From the NCBI RefSeq assembly GCF_015350905.1, contig NZ_JADKRZ010000004.1, positions 1 through 64,000 of the forward strand: a stretch of 64,000 nt of DNA, written 5' to 3'. The notes beneath the pieces were generated by a model. It saw only the letters and a list, made by a program, of their open reading frames with translations, ran no database searches and had not been told where the DNA came from. The position numbers and the translations under genes were made by a program. The DNA is from Curtobacterium sp. VKM Ac-2865 (GTDB taxonomy: Bacteria > Actinomycetota > Actinomycetes > Actinomycetales > Microbacteriaceae). Below, piece by piece: positions 1 through 9,377 of the stretch (position 1 is the stretch's first letter; the number at the start of each line of letters is the position of its first letter).

Positions 1-76
1 GAACCCGGAAGCTAAGCCTCTCAGCGCCGATGGTACTGCAAGGGGGACCTTGTGGGAGAGTAGGACGCCGCCGGAC
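1..76 (+). rRNA. rrf: 5S ribosomal RNA, 3' part (5' end outside window)
   Basis: The first 76 bases read as the 3' two thirds of a bacterial 5S rRNA. The conserved GAACCCGGAAGCTAAG block is followed by the variable loop and the closing GTGGGAGAGTAGG...CGCCGCCGGAC segment. The gene starts before the window, so an rRNA operon lies to the left. The exact 3' end is placed by the usual terminal helix and could differ by 1-3 bases. Confidence 0.93.
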
Positions 77-94
77 TCAACGTAAGAAAAGATG

Positions 95-170
95 TGGCCA
101 TCGGCCCTCCATCGAGAACTCGCAGGGGAGACCCTCGTTCTCGTGGAAGGCCGGTGGCCATTTCTGTTTT
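95..170 (+). terminator. rRNA operon terminator
   Basis: A long imperfect stem pairs 95-119 with 137-160; its outer 12 bp are TGGCCATCGGCC with GGCCGGTGGCCA. A T-rich tail (TTTCTGTTTT, 161-170) follows directly. It lies about 20 bases after the 5S rRNA and is a classical intrinsic terminator for the rRNA operon. Confidence 0.85.
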
Positions 171-303
171 CCACGCACGAGCGTGACTCGACGTGCCGCC
201 CGGTCCGTGATGGACTGGGACGGCACAGCGTCACGCAGGGCGCACACAACGACACAGCGGACGATCGCCGGCGCAGCAGTTCCGGCACGCATGAGGAGCA
301 ACA

Positions 304-2211
304 GTGGCGAACGACGACGAACGGCGGAACGACCGCGACGACGAGCGTGGGGAGCGACCCCGTCGGGATGGCGACAGCGCTCCTCGTCGTGATGGACCCC
401 CTCGTCGTGACGGCCAGGGTGGTGGCCGTGGTGGATGGTCGTCTGGGCCTCGTGAGTTCGAGCGTCGGGAAGGCGATCGTCGCGACCGTCCCTCGCGTGA
501 TGGTGACCGACCGGCGCGCACCGACCGTCCCGCTCGGGACAGTGCCCCTGGGCGCGGGTTCCGGGACGGTGGACAGCGTTCTGATCGTCCGGCCTGGCGG
601 GGAGACCGTGACGATGCCGGCCGTCCGCCGCGGTCGAGCGGCCCGCGGTCGGATCGTCCGTTCAGCTCCGACCGTCCCCGTCGGGATGGTGACCGTCCGT
701 CTGGCTCGGATCGGCCGCGTCGGGATGGGGACCGTCCGTTCAACTCCGACCGTCCCCGCCGCGATGGGGATCGTCCGTTCAACTCCGACCGGCCGCGTCG
801 TGATGGCGACCGTCCGTCCGGCTCGGATCGTCCGCGTCGGGATGGGGATCGTCCGTTCAACTCCGACCGTCCGCGTCGGGATGGTGACCGCCCCTTCAAC
901 TCGGACCGTCCGCGTCGCGATGGGGACCGTCCGTTCAACTCGGATCGTCCCCGTCGTGACGGGGATCGTCCGTTCAACTCCGACCGTCCTCGTCGGGATG
1001 GGGACCGTTCGTTCAACTCCGACCGTCCGCGTCGTGACAGCGACCGTCCGTCCGGCTCGGACCGCACGCGTCGTGATGGGGATCGTCCGTTCAACTCCGA
1101 CCGTCCCCGCCGTGACGGTGACCGTCCGTTCAACTCCGACCGCCCCCGCCGTGACGGGGACCGCCCGGAGCGCGGCCAGTTCAGCACCCGCGGCGGCAGT
1201 GACGACCGCAAGCGCTTCGGCGACGGCTCCCGCGCGCCCGGTGCCCGCTTCGGCGAGTCCGCGCGTGACGACTGGGAAGACCGCGACCCGTACGGCACCC
1301 GCTCGATCCGCCCGCGTCACGAGGACCCGGAGATCCCCGACGAGGTCCAGGCGCGCGACCTGCACCCGCAGGCCCGCACGGAGCTGAAGACCCTCAGCAA
1401 GGACAACGCCGAGTGGGTGGCGCGACACCTGGTGACCGCGGCGATGTTCATCGACGACGACCCGGAGCTCGCGAACCAGCACGCCCTCAGCGCTGCCCGT
1501 CGTGCCGGTCGTGTCGCGGTCGTCCGCGAGACGGCAGCGATCACCGCCTACCGCCTCGGCGACTTCAGCACGGCGCTCCGCGAGCTGCGCACCTACCGGC
1601 GCATCTCCGGAAGGAACGACCAGCTCCCGATGATGGTCGACTGCGAGCGTGGGCTCGGTCGTCCGGAGCGGGCACTCGAACTCGGCCGGTCGGTGGAGCG
1701 TGCGGCGCTCGAGCCCGGTGTGCAGGTGGAGCTCGCGATCGCGATGTCCGGTGCCCGCCTCGACCTCGGGAATCCCACAGCCGCGCTCGGTGAGCTGGAG
1801 ATTCCACAGCTCGACCCGTCCACGGCGTACACGTGGTCGCCCGCGCTCTACAGTGCTTACGCGGCCACGCTCGAGGAGCTCGGCCGCCAGGACGAGGCCG
1901 ACGAGTGGTGGGCCCGTGTCGACCGTGCGGCAGAAGCGCTTGCCGAAGCCGCCGACGAAGACTCATGGGAGACAGTTGATGTGGTCGAGGAAACGTTCGA
2001 GATCGACGAGCCCGAAGACGAGCTCGAGCAGCCAGGAGACGTCGACGAGCTCGAACAGCCCGGAGACGTCGACGAGCCCGGCGAGCCCGACCAGCTCTCG
2101 CCCCTCGGAGACCCCGGCGCCGATGACGACCTCGACGACGAGCCCGACGACGACCTCGGCGAGATCGACGACGACAACCCCCGCGACGTCGACGGGTCCG
2201 CAGCCGGCTGA
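304..2211 (+). CDS. Arg/Asp-repeat, TPR-like protein (Rv1691-type position)
   Basis: A 635-residue protein that starts at GTG with GAGGAG (293-298) 5 bases upstream. Residues 1-115 are very rich in Arg, Asp and Gly. Residues 117-285 are 13 copies of a 13-residue unit with consensus DRPFNSDRPRRDG. The middle part (about 330-560) is a normal helical region resembling TPR/SEL1-like repeats, with helices such as those at AMFIDDDPELANQHALSAA and FSTALRELRTYRR. The last 65 residues are strongly acidic (Asp, Glu, Pro). The position directly before the HAD phosphatase and tlyA matches the actinobacterial gene Rv1691, a conserved TPR protein of unknown role. The basic/acidic repeat head looks like a disordered, possibly RNA-binding extension; that is inference. 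Confidence 0.9.
   Translation: MANDDERRNDRDDERGERPRRDGDSAPRRDGPPRRDGQGGGRGGWSSGPREFERREGDRRDRPSRDGDRPARTDRPARDSAPGRGFRDGGQRSDRPAWRGDRDDAGRPPRSSGPRSDRPFSSDRPRRDGDRPSGSDRPRRDGDRPFNSDRPRRDGDRPFNSDRPRRDGDRPSGSDRPRRDGDRPFNSDRPRRDGDRPFNSDRPRRDGDRPFNSDRPRRDGDRPFNSDRPRRDGDRSFNSDRPRRDSDRPSGSDRTRRDGDRPFNSDRPRRDGDRPFNSDRPRRDGDRPERGQFSTRGGSDDRKRFGDGSRAPGARFGESARDDWEDRDPYGTRSIRPRHEDPEIPDEVQARDLHPQARTELKTLSKDNAEWVARHLVTAAMFIDDDPELANQHALSAARRAGRVAVVRETAAITAYRLGDFSTALRELRTYRRISGRNDQLPMMVDCERGLGRPERALELGRSVERAALEPGVQVELAIAMSGARLDLGNPTAALGELEIPQLDPSTAYTWSPALYSAYAATLEELGRQDEADEWWARVDRAAEALAEAADEDSWETVDVVEETFEIDEPEDELEQPGDVDELEQPGDVDEPGEPDQLSPLGDPGADDDLDDEPDDDLGEIDDDNPRDVDGSAAG
652..1158 (+). repeat. 39-bp in-frame minisatellite, 13 tandem units
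   Basis: Thirteen units of exactly 39 bp run in frame inside the preceding gene, each encoding DRP-(F/S)(N/G/S)-SDRPRRDG. Three units carry Ser-Gly instead of Phe-Asn (positions 2, 5 and 11). Synonymous differences between units show the array is not freshly amplified, but copy number could still vary between strains. Confidence 0.95.
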
Positions 2212-2242
2212 CACCCCGCGTCCGCCGACGGACGGCGTCGAC

Positions 2243-3217
2243 GTGGTCCTCACCGACCTCGACGGCGTCGTCTACCGCGGCCGCAACGCCATCCCGCACG
2301 CGGTGGAGGCCCTGACACAGGCGTCCCGCACCGCACGGGTGGGCTACATCACGAACAACGCCTCGCGTCGTCCGTCCGACGTCGCCGAGCACCTCGAGGG
2401 CTACGGGCTGCAGGTCGGCCCGGACGACGTCGTCACGTCGTCGCAGGCCGGCGTGCGGCTCCTCGAGACCCTGGTGCCGGCGGGCTCCACGATCCTGGTC
2501 ATCGGCGGCATCGGACTGACCAGCATCGTCGAGCAGGCGGGCTTCACGGTGACCGCGAGTGCTGACGACGCACCGGCAGGCGTCATCCAGGGGTTCTCAC
2601 CGGACCTCGGGTGGACGCAGCTCGCCGAGGCCTCGTTCGCCCTCGCGGACCCGCAGATCCCCTGGGTCGCGACGAACATGGACTGGTCGATCCCGGTGGA
2701 GCGTGGCATCGCGCCCGGCAACGGCACGCTCGTCGCCGCAGTGCACCAGGCGGTGGGGCGCATGCCCGTCGTGGCGGGCAAGCCCGAGCGACCGATCTTC
2801 GACGCGGCCCTGGCGCGCTTCGGTGGCGAGCGTCCGCTGTTCATCGGCGACCGACTCGACACCGACATCAAGGGCGCCAACGACGCCGGCATCCCGAGCG
2901 TGCTCGTGCTGACCGGCATCGACCAGGCCAAGCAGGTGCTGGCGGCCGACGAGCGTTCGCGTCCGACCTACGTGCTGCAGGACCTCCGCGGGCTGTCGGC
3001 ACCGTACCCCGTGACGCACCGGCACACCGCCGACGACGGCACCCGCTACGTCAGTGTCGGTGACGCCACCGTGCGGATGCAGCGGAACGTGGTCCGAGTG
3101 GAGCAGGCGGGCTCCGACACGATGGACCTGCTGCGTGCCGGGGCGACGGCGATCTGGGACTCCGGCCTGGCCATCTACGGCCTCGACGTGGACCCGCAGC
3201 TGTACGGCGGCGAGTAG
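2243..3217 (+). CDS. HAD-IIA family phosphatase (Rv1692-like)
   Basis: A haloacid dehalogenase-type hydrolase of the IIA (NagD-like) subfamily, probably acting on glycerol-3-phosphate or phosphoglycolate as the syntenic Rv1692 does. Visible motifs are the nucleophile TDLDGVVY at the N-terminus, motif II ITNNAS, the motif III lysine in VVAGKPE, and motif IV IGDRLDTDI for Mg2+. The start is uncertain. GTG 2243 avoids a long overlap but gives a short first beta-strand. An in-frame ATG at 2123 (with CGGAG 12 bases upstream) would add 40 Thr-rich residues and overlap the previous gene by 89 bp. The C-terminal part after about residue 240 is an extra domain beyond the HAD core. It is followed after 1 base by the next small gene, so the two are probably co-transcribed. 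Confidence 0.88.
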   Translation: MVLTDLDGVVYRGRNAIPHAVEALTQASRTARVGYITNNASRRPSDVAEHLEGYGLQVGPDDVVTSSQAGVRLLETLVPAGSTILVIGGIGLTSIVEQAGFTVTASADDAPAGVIQGFSPDLGWTQLAEASFALADPQIPWVATNMDWSIPVERGIAPGNGTLVAAVHQAVGRMPVVAGKPERPIFDAALARFGGERPLFIGDRLDTDIKGANDAGIPSVLVLTGIDQAKQVLAADERSRPTYVLQDLRGLSAPYPVTHRHTADDGTRYVSVGDATVRMQRNVVRVEQAGSDTMDLLRAGATAIWDSGLAIYGLDVDPQLYGGE

Positions 3218-3218
3218 C

Positions 3219-3380
3219 GTGTCCGACGTGCCAGTCGACCAGCAGGAGCAGCCCAGCGACATCGCCGAGCGAGCCCGAGCGGCTGAGGAGCTGCCGCTGA
3301 CCGAGCGTGCCGACGTCTTCGCCGGACTGCACGACGAGCTGCGCACGCGGCTCGAGAGCGGCGGCACCGCGAGTGCCTGA
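3219..3380 (+). CDS. small conserved protein (Rv1693-type)
   Basis: A 53-residue protein starting at GTG right after the HAD stop codon. It is acidic and probably one or two helices (IAERARAAEELPLTERADVFAGLHDELRTRL by pattern, residues about 15-45). Its position between the HAD phosphatase and tlyA is the same as Rv1693 in mycobacteria, which supports it as a real gene despite its size. Its function is unknown. An in-frame GTG at 3228 is an alternative start. Confidence 0.75.
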   Translation: MSDVPVDQQEQPSDIAERARAAEELPLTERADVFAGLHDELRTRLESGGTASA

Positions 3381-3387
3381 CGCCGAC

Positions 3388-4251
3388 ATGACGGCCCCGG
3401 ACTCGGTGCAGACCGACGGTGCCGCAGACACGGGCGAGCGCGCGGCCGCGGCCCCGGTCCGGCTCGACGCTGCGGTGGCCGCACGTGGACTCGCCAAGTC
3501 CCGCACCGCCGCCGCCAAGCTCATCCTGGACGGACGGGTCAGCGTGGACGGCGCTCCGGTCATCAAGGCATCGACACCGGTCACCGAGGACACCCAGATC
3601 GTGGTCGACGCCGGAGACGAGTGGGTGTCGCGCGCGGCGCTCAAGCTCGTCGGCGCGCTCGACACCTTCGGCGTGGACCCGTCGGGCCGTGTCGCGCTGG
3701 ACGTCGGCGCCAGCACGGGTGGCTTCACGCAGGTGCTCCTGGCCCGCGGAGCCCGACGTGTGGTCGCGCTCGACGTCGGGCACGGGCAGATCGACCCGGT
3801 CGTGGGGCTCGACGACCGCGTCACCGTGGTCGAGGGCGTCAACGCCAGGAACCTGACGGCCGCCGACTACCTGGCGCTCGACCCCGCAGCGGGGGAGACC
3901 AGCCTGGTCGTCGGGGACCTGTCCTTCATCAGCCTGCGGATCGTCCTGCCCGCGCTCGTCGAGGCCGTGCCGGCGGACGAGTACGTCCTGCTCGTCAAGC
4001 CGCAGTTCGAGGTCGGTCGTGGCGGTGTGCGCGAGGGCATCGTGCACGACGCGGACCTGCGCAACGACGCCCTGATGAACGTGCTGTGGGCCGCGTGGGA
4101 CCTCGGCTTCGGGACGTCCGGCATCGCGGCGTCACCGATCCTCGGCACCCACGGCAACCACGAGTACGTCGCGCGTCTCCAGCGGGGCGCAGGGTCGAAC
4201 CCGACAGAATGGATCGACCGGGCCACGGAACTGGCGGAAGGAACCCCATGA
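3388..4251 (+). CDS. tlyA: TlyA family rRNA (cytidine-2'-O)-methyltransferase
   Basis: A dual-domain RNA methyltransferase. An N-terminal S4 RNA-binding domain (RLDAAVAARGLAKSRTAAA through RVSVDGAPV) is followed by an FtsJ-like SAM-dependent methyltransferase with motif I ALDVGASTGGFTQVLL. In mycobacteria TlyA 2'-O-methylates 16S C1409 and 23S C1920, which confers capreomycin sensitivity; the same reaction is expected here. The start is ATG 3388. GTG 3373 in the same frame would overlap the previous stop and is possible. The stop overlaps the ATG of the NAD kinase gene (ATGA), so translation is probably coupled. Confidence 0.94.
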   Translation: MTAPDSVQTDGAADTGERAAAAPVRLDAAVAARGLAKSRTAAAKLILDGRVSVDGAPVIKASTPVTEDTQIVVDAGDEWVSRAALKLVGALDTFGVDPSGRVALDVGASTGGFTQVLLARGARRVVALDVGHGQIDPVVGLDDRVTVVEGVNARNLTAADYLALDPAAGETSLVVGDLSFISLRIVLPALVEAVPADEYVLLVKPQFEVGRGGVREGIVHDADLRNDALMNVLWAAWDLGFGTSGIAASPILGTHGNHEYVARLQRGAGSNPTEWIDRATELAEGTP

Positions 4252-5183
4252 GCGACGAACGGCACATCCTGCTCGTGTCGCACACGGGTCGGCGGGACTC
4301 GATCGACGCCGCGGTCGAGGTCTGCGACCTGCTGCACGCGGCCGGTGTCACCCCGGTGATGCCCTTCGACGAGTACGCCGACATCCGCCGAGCCGAGGCC
4401 TCCGTCGGCAAGGTCGACATCCTCGGTGTGGACGTCCAGCTCGAGGACCTCGAGATCGTCATCGTCCTCGGTGGTGACGGCACCATCCTCCGTGCCGCGG
4501 AACTCGCACGCGGCACCCACGCCCCGCTGGTCGGCGTCAACCTCGGCCACGTCGGGTTCCTCGCCGAGAGCGAGCGGGACGGCCTCGGCGAGACCGTCCA
4601 GCGCGCCCTGTCCGGCGACTACAACGTCGAGGAGCGCGTGGCACTGCAGGTCGACGTCGTCGTCGGCAACGAGGTCGTCTACTCGTCGTGGGCACTGAAC
4701 GAGGCCACCATCGAGAAGGCCTCCCGCGAGCGCATGCTCGAGGTCGTCACAGAGGTCGACGGCCGTCCGCTGTCGTCGTTCGGGTGTGACGGCGTCGTCG
4801 TCTCCACCCCGACCGGCTCCACCGCGTACTCGTTCTCGGGCGGCGGCCCCATCGTGTGGCCGAACGTCGACGCCATCCTCATGGTGCCGCTGAGCGCCCA
4901 CGCGCTGTTCTCGCGGCCGATCGTCGTCGGGCCGGACTGCGTCCTCGCGATCGAGGTCCTGCGTCGCACGAGCGGTGTCGGCGTGCTGTGGTGCGACGGC
5001 CGACGGACGCACGACCTGCCCCCGGGAGCCCGCGTCGAGGTCCGTCGCTCCCCGGAGCCCGTCCGCGTCGCACGGCTCAAGGACGCGCCCTTCACCGACC
5101 GCCTCGTGGCGAAGTTCCAGCTCCCGGTCGCCGGCTGGCGTGGCCCGCAGCACGACGACGAGGAGACCGGGGGCGACCGGTGA
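4248..5183 (+). CDS. nadK: NAD kinase
   Basis: ATP (or polyphosphate)-dependent NAD kinase making NADP+, cytosolic. The 311-residue length is usual. The diagnostic GGDGT motif is at residues 75-79, the NE pair that binds NAD occurs in WALNEATIEK, and TPTGSTAYSFSGGGP is the second conserved block. The ATG start overlaps the tlyA stop by 4 bases, with GGAAGG 6 bases upstream. The tlyA-nadK-recN order is typical of Actinobacteria. Confidence 0.96.
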   Translation: MSDERHILLVSHTGRRDSIDAAVEVCDLLHAAGVTPVMPFDEYADIRRAEASVGKVDILGVDVQLEDLEIVIVLGGDGTILRAAELARGTHAPLVGVNLGHVGFLAESERDGLGETVQRALSGDYNVEERVALQVDVVVGNEVVYSSWALNEATIEKASRERMLEVVTEVDGRPLSSFGCDGVVVSTPTGSTAYSFSGGGPIVWPNVDAILMVPLSAHALFSRPIVVGPDCVLAIEVLRRTSGVGVLWCDGRRTHDLPPGARVEVRRSPEPVRVARLKDAPFTDRLVAKFQLPVAGWRGPQHDDEETGGDR

Positions 5184-6874
5184 TCGAGGAGATCTCCATC
5201 GCCGACCTCGGTGTGATCGGCGAGGCCACCCTCGAGCTCGGCCCCGGCTTCACCGTGGTCACGGGTGAGACCGGCGCCGGCAAGACCATGATCGTCACCG
5301 CGCTCGGGCTGCTGCTCGGTTCGCGGGCCGACGCCGGTTCCGTGCGCCGCGGTGCGTCGAGCGCCGTGGTCGAGGGCCGCTGGCACGTCCCGGACCACGC
5401 CACGGTGGTCGACCGCGTCGAGGACGCCGGCGGCGCCGTGGAGGACGGCGAGCTGATACTCACGCGCACGGTGTCAGCAGAGGGCCGCAGCCGTGCCACG
5501 GTCGGCGGCCGCAGCGCACCCGTCGCCGTGCTCGGGGAACTCGCCGACCAGCTCGTCACCGTCCACGGGCAGTCCGACCAGATCCGCCTGACGTCGTCCA
5601 CCGCCCAGCGTGCGGCGCTCGACGGCTTCGGCGGTGCCACGGTCGAGAAGGCCCTGCGGAAGTACGTCACCGCGTACGACGCCTGGCAGGAGCACGCCGC
5701 CGAACTCGAGACCCTGACGCGTGACCGCGACGACCGGCTCGCTGAAGCTGCTCGGCTGCGCGCAGCCTCTGACGAGATCGAGGCCGCGGCACCCCAGCCC
5801 GGCGAGGACGCCGAGCTCGCGGAACGCGCTGAGCGTCTGGGGAACCTCGAGGAGCTCCGACTCTCCGCGGGCCTGGCGCACGAAGCCATCTCGTCCGAGT
5901 CCCTCGACGGCGCCGCGGACGTCATCGGCCTCGTCGAAGCCGCCCGTCGCGCCGTCGAGCGAGTCGTCAACGCCGACAGCACCCTGCAGCCCGTCCTCGA
6001 GCAGCTCACGGAACTCGGCATCCAGGCCAGCGAGGCCTCGGCGAGCCTGTCGAGCTACATCGGCTCGCTCGAGCCCGAAGCCGGACACGACCTCGAGCTC
6101 ATCAACGAGCGCCGTGCCGTCCTGTCCGCCCTGGCTCGGAAGTACGGCGAGACCGTCGACGACGTCATCGCGTTCGGCGAACAGGCCTCGAACCGGCTGC
6201 TCGAACTCGACGGCGACGACGACCGCATCGTCGCCCTGCAGCAGGCCGTCGAGCAGGACGAGCAGACCCTCGCTGCAGCGGCATCCGCACTCACGGCCGC
6301 TCGTGCGAAGGCCGCGACCGACCTGGCCAAGCGCGTCACCGCCGAGCTGAAGACGCTGGCGATGGGCGGCGCGACCCTGGTGGTCGAGGTCACCGACGCC
6401 GGCGAGTACCGGCGCCACGGCCGGGACCAGGTCGCGATCCTGCTCCAGCCGCACTCCGGCACCGACCCGCGCCCGATCGGCAAGGGCGCTTCCGGTGGGG
6501 AGCTCTCCCGCGTGATGCTCGCGATCGAGGTCGTCATGGCCGGCAGCACGACCGTGCCCACGTTCGTGTTCGACGAGGTGGACGCCGGCGTCGGTGGTGC
6601 GGCGGCGATCGAGATCGGCCGTCGGCTGGCCGCGCTCGCCGAACGCACCCAGGTCATCGTCGTCACACACCTGGCGCAGGTGGCGGCGTTCGCGAACAAC
6701 CACCTCAACGTCGTCAAGGACGCCAGCGGTGCGGTGACGTCGTCGAGCGTGCGGCGTCTGGAGGGCGACGACCGGCTGCAGGAGATGGCCCGCCTGCTCT
6801 CCGGTCTCGGCGACAGCGCCAGCGGCATGGAGCACGCCCGCGAACTGATCGAGGTCGCAGGCCGCTCCGCCTGA
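5180..6874 (+). CDS. recN: DNA repair protein RecN
   Basis: An SMC-like ATPase acting in recombinational repair of double-strand breaks. The Walker A motif GETGAGKT is at residues 29-36. A long alpha-helical, coiled-coil-forming middle section follows. The C-terminal ATPase half shows the signature [14 protein letters not shown], Walker [13 protein letters not shown] and the VTHLAQVA H-loop. The 564-residue length is normal for the family. The GTG start overlaps the nadK stop (GTGA), so it is part of the same operon. No LexA-type box was recognised in front, as expected for an internal operon gene. Confidence 0.96.
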   Translation: MIEEISIADLGVIGEATLELGPGFTVVTGETGAGKTMIVTALGLLLGSRADAGSVRRGASSAVVEGRWHVPDHATVVDRVEDAGGAVEDGELILTRTVSAEGRSRATVGGRSAPVAVLGELADQLVTVHGQSDQIRLTSSTAQRAALDGFGGATVEKALRKYVTAYDAWQEHAAELETLTRDRDDRLAEAARLRAASDEIEAAAPQPGEDAELAERAERLGNLEELRLSAGLAHEAISSESLDGAADVIGLVEAARRAVERVVNADSTLQPVLEQLTELGIQASEASASLSSYIGSLEPEAGHDLELINERRAVLSALARKYGETVDDVIAFGEQASNRLLELDGDDDRIVALQQAVEQDEQTLAAAASALTAARAKAATDLAKRVTAELKTLAMGGATLVVEVTDAGEYRRHGRDQVAILLQPHSGTDPRPIGKGASGGELSRVMLAIEVVMAGSTTVPTFVFDEVDAGVGGAAAIEIGRRLAALAERTQVIVVTHLAQVAAFANNHLNVVKDASGAVTSSSVRRLEGDDRLQEMARLLSGLGDSASGMEHARELIEVAGRSA

Positions 6875-6949
6875 GCGCAGCGAACGCGACCACACGACCA
6901 CCGCAACGCGCCCGGCGAACGCGAGTCGCGCCTCCCGGCACTTCTGACG

Positions 6950-6955
6950 TACGAT
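6950..6955 (+). promoter_or_regulatory. -10 hexamer TACGAT, pyrG
   Basis: TACGAT ends 8 bases before the pyrG GTG. This spacing puts the transcription start at or next to the start codon, implying a leaderless or near-leaderless mRNA. Confidence 0.55.
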
Positions 6956-6963
6956 GGAACCCC

Positions 6964-8676
6964 GTGGCGGACACTCTCAGCAGCGGTACCAAGGCAAGCA
7001 CCCCGACCCCGAAGGTGACGAAGCAGATCTTCGTGACCGGCGGGGTCGTCTCGTCTCTCGGCAAGGGCCTGACGGCGGCCAGCCTCGGCAACCTCCTCAC
7101 GGCTCGCGGCCTCCGGGTCGTCATGCAGAAGCTCGACCCGTACCTCAACGTGGACCCGGGCACCATGAACCCGTTCCAGCACGGCGAGGTCTTCGTGACC
7201 GACGACGGCGCCGAGACGGACCTCGACATCGGGCACTACGAGCGCTTCCTCGACATCAACCTGTCGCAGTCGGCGAACGTCACGACCGGTCAGGTGTACT
7301 CGACGGTCATCGCCAAGGAGCGCCGTGGCGAGTACCTCGGCGACACCGTGCAGGTCATCCCGCACATCACCGACGAGATCAAGCGTCGGATGCGCGAGCA
7401 GGCGGGGAACGACCCGCAGCCCGACGTCATCATCACCGAGGTCGGTGGCACCGTCGGCGACATCGAGTCCCAGCCGTTCCTCGAGTCCGCGCGCCAGGTG
7501 CGTCACGAGCTCGGCCGTAACAACGTGTTCTTCGTGCACGTGTCGCTGGTGCCGTTCATGAACGCGTCCGGTGAGCAGAAGACGAAGCCGACGCAGCACT
7601 CCGTCGCCGCGCTCCGCTCGATCGGCATCCAACCCGACGCTCTCGTGCTGCGCTCCGACCGCCCGGTGTCGGACTCGAACAAGCGCAAGATCGCGCTCAT
7701 GTGCGACGTGGACGAGGACGCCGTGGTGAACGCCGTGGACGTGCCGTCGATCTACGACCTGCCGACGCTGCTGAACAGCCAGGGGCTCGACCAGGTCATC
7801 GTCGACGCCCTGCACCTCGAGGCCGGTGCGGTGGACTGGACCTCGTGGAACCCGGTGCTGCGCGCGGTGCACGAGCCGAAGAAGGACGTCACGATCGCCC
7901 TGGTCGGCAAGTACATCGACCTGCCGGACGCCTACCTGTCGGTCACCGAGGCGCTCCGTGCCGGTGGCTTCGCGCACACCGCCAAGGTCACGCTGAAGTG
8001 GGTCGTGTCCGACGACTGCACCACGCCCGAGGGCGCCGCGAAGCAGCTCGGCGACGTCGACGGCATCTGCGTCCCCGGCGGCTTCGGCGTGCGCGGGATC
8101 GAGGGCAAGCTCGGTGCGCTGAAGTTCGCGCGCGAGAACAAGATCCCCACGCTCGGCCTGTGCCTCGGCCTGCAGTGCATGGTCATCGAGTACGCCCGGC
8201 ACGAGGCCGGGCTGGTCGACGCCTCGAGCTCCGAGTTCGACCCGGAGACCTCGACCCCCGTCATCGCGACGATGGCCGAGCAGGTGGACATCATCGCCGG
8301 TGGCGACCTCGGCGGCACGATGCGCCTGGGCCTCTACCCCGCCCACTTCACCGAGGGCTCGCTCGCCGCGTCGCTCTACGGCGCTCCCGAGGCCTCCGAG
8401 CGGCACCGTCACCGCTACGAGGTCAACAACCAGTACCGCCAGCAGATCGCGGACGCCGGCCTGGTGTTCTCGGGCACCTCGCCCGACGGCACGCTCGTCG
8501 AGTACGTCGAGCTGGACCGTGCGGAGCACCCGTTCTACATCGGCACGCAGGCGCACCCCGAGCTGCGCTCGCGGCCGAACAACGCACACCCGCTCTTCGC
8601 GGGCCTCGTCGAGGCCGCGATCGCGCGGAACGAGGCGTCGCGCCTCTTCGACCCGGAGTCGGAGCAGGTCGCGTAG
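6964..8676 (+). CDS. pyrG: CTP synthase
   Basis: Glutamine-dependent CTP synthase (UTP + ATP + Gln to CTP), the last step of pyrimidine nucleotide synthesis. The N-terminal amidoligase domain begins with [23 protein letters not shown] and carries the usual nucleotide-binding loop. The C-terminal class I glutamine amidotransferase domain has the nucleophile Cys in [13 protein letters not shown] and the His/Glu pair near the C-terminus ([10 protein letters not shown]). The 570-residue length is usual. A GTG start is used. A perfect palindrome follows the stop codon, closing this transcript. Confidence 0.97.
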   Translation: MADTLSSGTKASTPTPKVTKQIFVTGGVVSSLGKGLTAASLGNLLTARGLRVVMQKLDPYLNVDPGTMNPFQHGEVFVTDDGAETDLDIGHYERFLDINLSQSANVTTGQVYSTVIAKERRGEYLGDTVQVIPHITDEIKRRMREQAGNDPQPDVIITEVGGTVGDIESQPFLESARQVRHELGRNNVFFVHVSLVPFMNASGEQKTKPTQHSVAALRSIGIQPDALVLRSDRPVSDSNKRKIALMCDVDEDAVVNAVDVPSIYDLPTLLNSQGLDQVIVDALHLEAGAVDWTSWNPVLRAVHEPKKDVTIALVGKYIDLPDAYLSVTEALRAGGFAHTAKVTLKWVVSDDCTTPEGAAKQLGDVDGICVPGGFGVRGIEGKLGALKFARENKIPTLGLCLGLQCMVIEYARHEAGLVDASSSEFDPETSTPVIATMAEQVDIIAGGDLGGTMRLGLYPAHFTEGSLAASLYGAPEASERHRHRYEVNNQYRQQIADAGLVFSGTSPDGTLVEYVELDRAEHPFYIGTQAHPELRSRPNNAHPLFAGLVEAAIARNEASRLFDPESEQVA

Positions 8677-8690
8677 CCAGCGTCACCACA

Positions 8691-8740
8691 TGACGGACGG
8701 GAGGCTCGGTGCCAGCTGGCACCGAGCCTCCCGTCCGTCA
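8691..8740 (+). terminator. 50-nt perfect palindrome after pyrG
   Basis: The two 25-nt arms (TGACGGACGGGAGGCTCGGT... and its complement) meet at GCCAG|CTGGC with no unpaired bases. It sits 14 bases after the pyrG stop. It has no T-tract, which is common for actinobacterial terminators. It is a founding member of the palindrome family found elsewhere in the window. Confidence 0.7.
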
Positions 8741-8767
8741 CATGGTCGGGGTGACGGTGGGCGCTGG

Positions 8768-8773
8768 TTGGAT
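8768..8773 (+). promoter_or_regulatory. -10-like TTGGAT, NUDIX gene
   Basis: TTGGAT ends exactly 6 bases before the GTG of the NUDIX gene. It matches the leaderless spacing seen throughout the window, although the second base is T rather than A. Confidence 0.4.
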
Positions 8774-8779
8774 GGGCAC

Positions 8780-9349
8780 GTGACTGACGCACCCATCGCC
8801 GACGAACCCGCATCCTTCGACGTGACCGACTCCGCGCTCGTGTACGAGGGCGCCGTGTGGGACGTCCGCCGCGACACCGTGGCGTACGGCGACGGCAGCA
8901 TGGTGCGCGAGTACATCGACCACACCGGTGCCGTCGGCGTCTGGGCCGAGGACGACGAGGGCCGCGTGCTCCTCATCCAGCAGTACCGCCACCCGGTGCA
9001 CGTGCGCGACTGGGAGCTGCCGGCCGGGCTGCTCGACCACCCGGGGGAGGACCACCTCGTGGCCGCGCAGCGCGAGCTCGCAGAAGAGGCAGACGTCGAG
9101 GCCGACACGTGGGAGCCGCTCGTCCACTACAACACCTCGTCCGGTGGCAGCAACGAGTTCATCCAGATCTACCGGGCCCGTGGCGTCCGGGCCACGGCGT
9201 CCGCGTTCGAGCGCGAGGCAGAGGAGGCCGACATCCTGGTGCGGTGGGTGCCGCGCGCCGAGGTCGTCGCGGGGATCCTCGGCGGTCGGCTCCACAACTC
9301 GGCGCTCATCGTCGCGGCGCTCGCCGTGGACGCGATCGAACGCGGCTGA
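8780..9349 (+). CDS. NUDIX hydrolase (ADP-ribose pyrophosphatase type)
   Basis: A 189-residue NUDIX hydrolase, probably cleaving ADP-ribose to AMP and ribose-5-phosphate as the syntenic Rv1700 does. The Nudix box runs from GLLDHPGED to QRELAEEADV and fits Gx5Ex7REUxEExGU except that the last Gly is Ala-Asp. The upstream sequence WELPAGLLDHPGED is typical of the ADPRase subgroup. It sits between pyrG and xerD as in other Actinobacteria. The GTG start has no Shine-Dalgarno but a -10-like hexamer 6 bases away. Confidence 0.92.
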   Translation: MTDAPIADEPASFDVTDSALVYEGAVWDVRRDTVAYGDGSMVREYIDHTGAVGVWAEDDEGRVLLIQQYRHPVHVRDWELPAGLLDHPGEDHLVAAQRELAEEADVEADTWEPLVHYNTSSGGSNEFIQIYRARGVRATASAFEREAEEADILVRWVPRAEVVAGILGGRLHNSALIVAALAVDAIERG

Positions 9350-9365
9350 CGGTGCGGGCGGACGC

Positions 9366-9371
9366 TAGCCT
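9366..9371 (+). promoter_or_regulatory. -10 hexamer TAGCCT, xerD
   Basis: TAGCCT ends 6 bases before the xerD GTG, the leaderless spacing. It starts 17 bases after the NUDIX stop codon. Confidence 0.55.
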
Positions 9372-9377
9372 CGTCGG

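Noticed and set aside
231..1298. Long minus-strand open frame rich in RSPSRRGRSELNG repeats
   Set aside because: It is the antisense shadow of the 39-bp repeat array in the plus-strand gene; the plus frame has start, ribosome site and syntenic position.
6055..8589. 844-codon minus-strand open frame over recN and pyrG
   Set aside because: Antisense to two certain genes; such long shadows are common at this GC content. Its translation is His/Arg/Val/Asp-rich without any domain.
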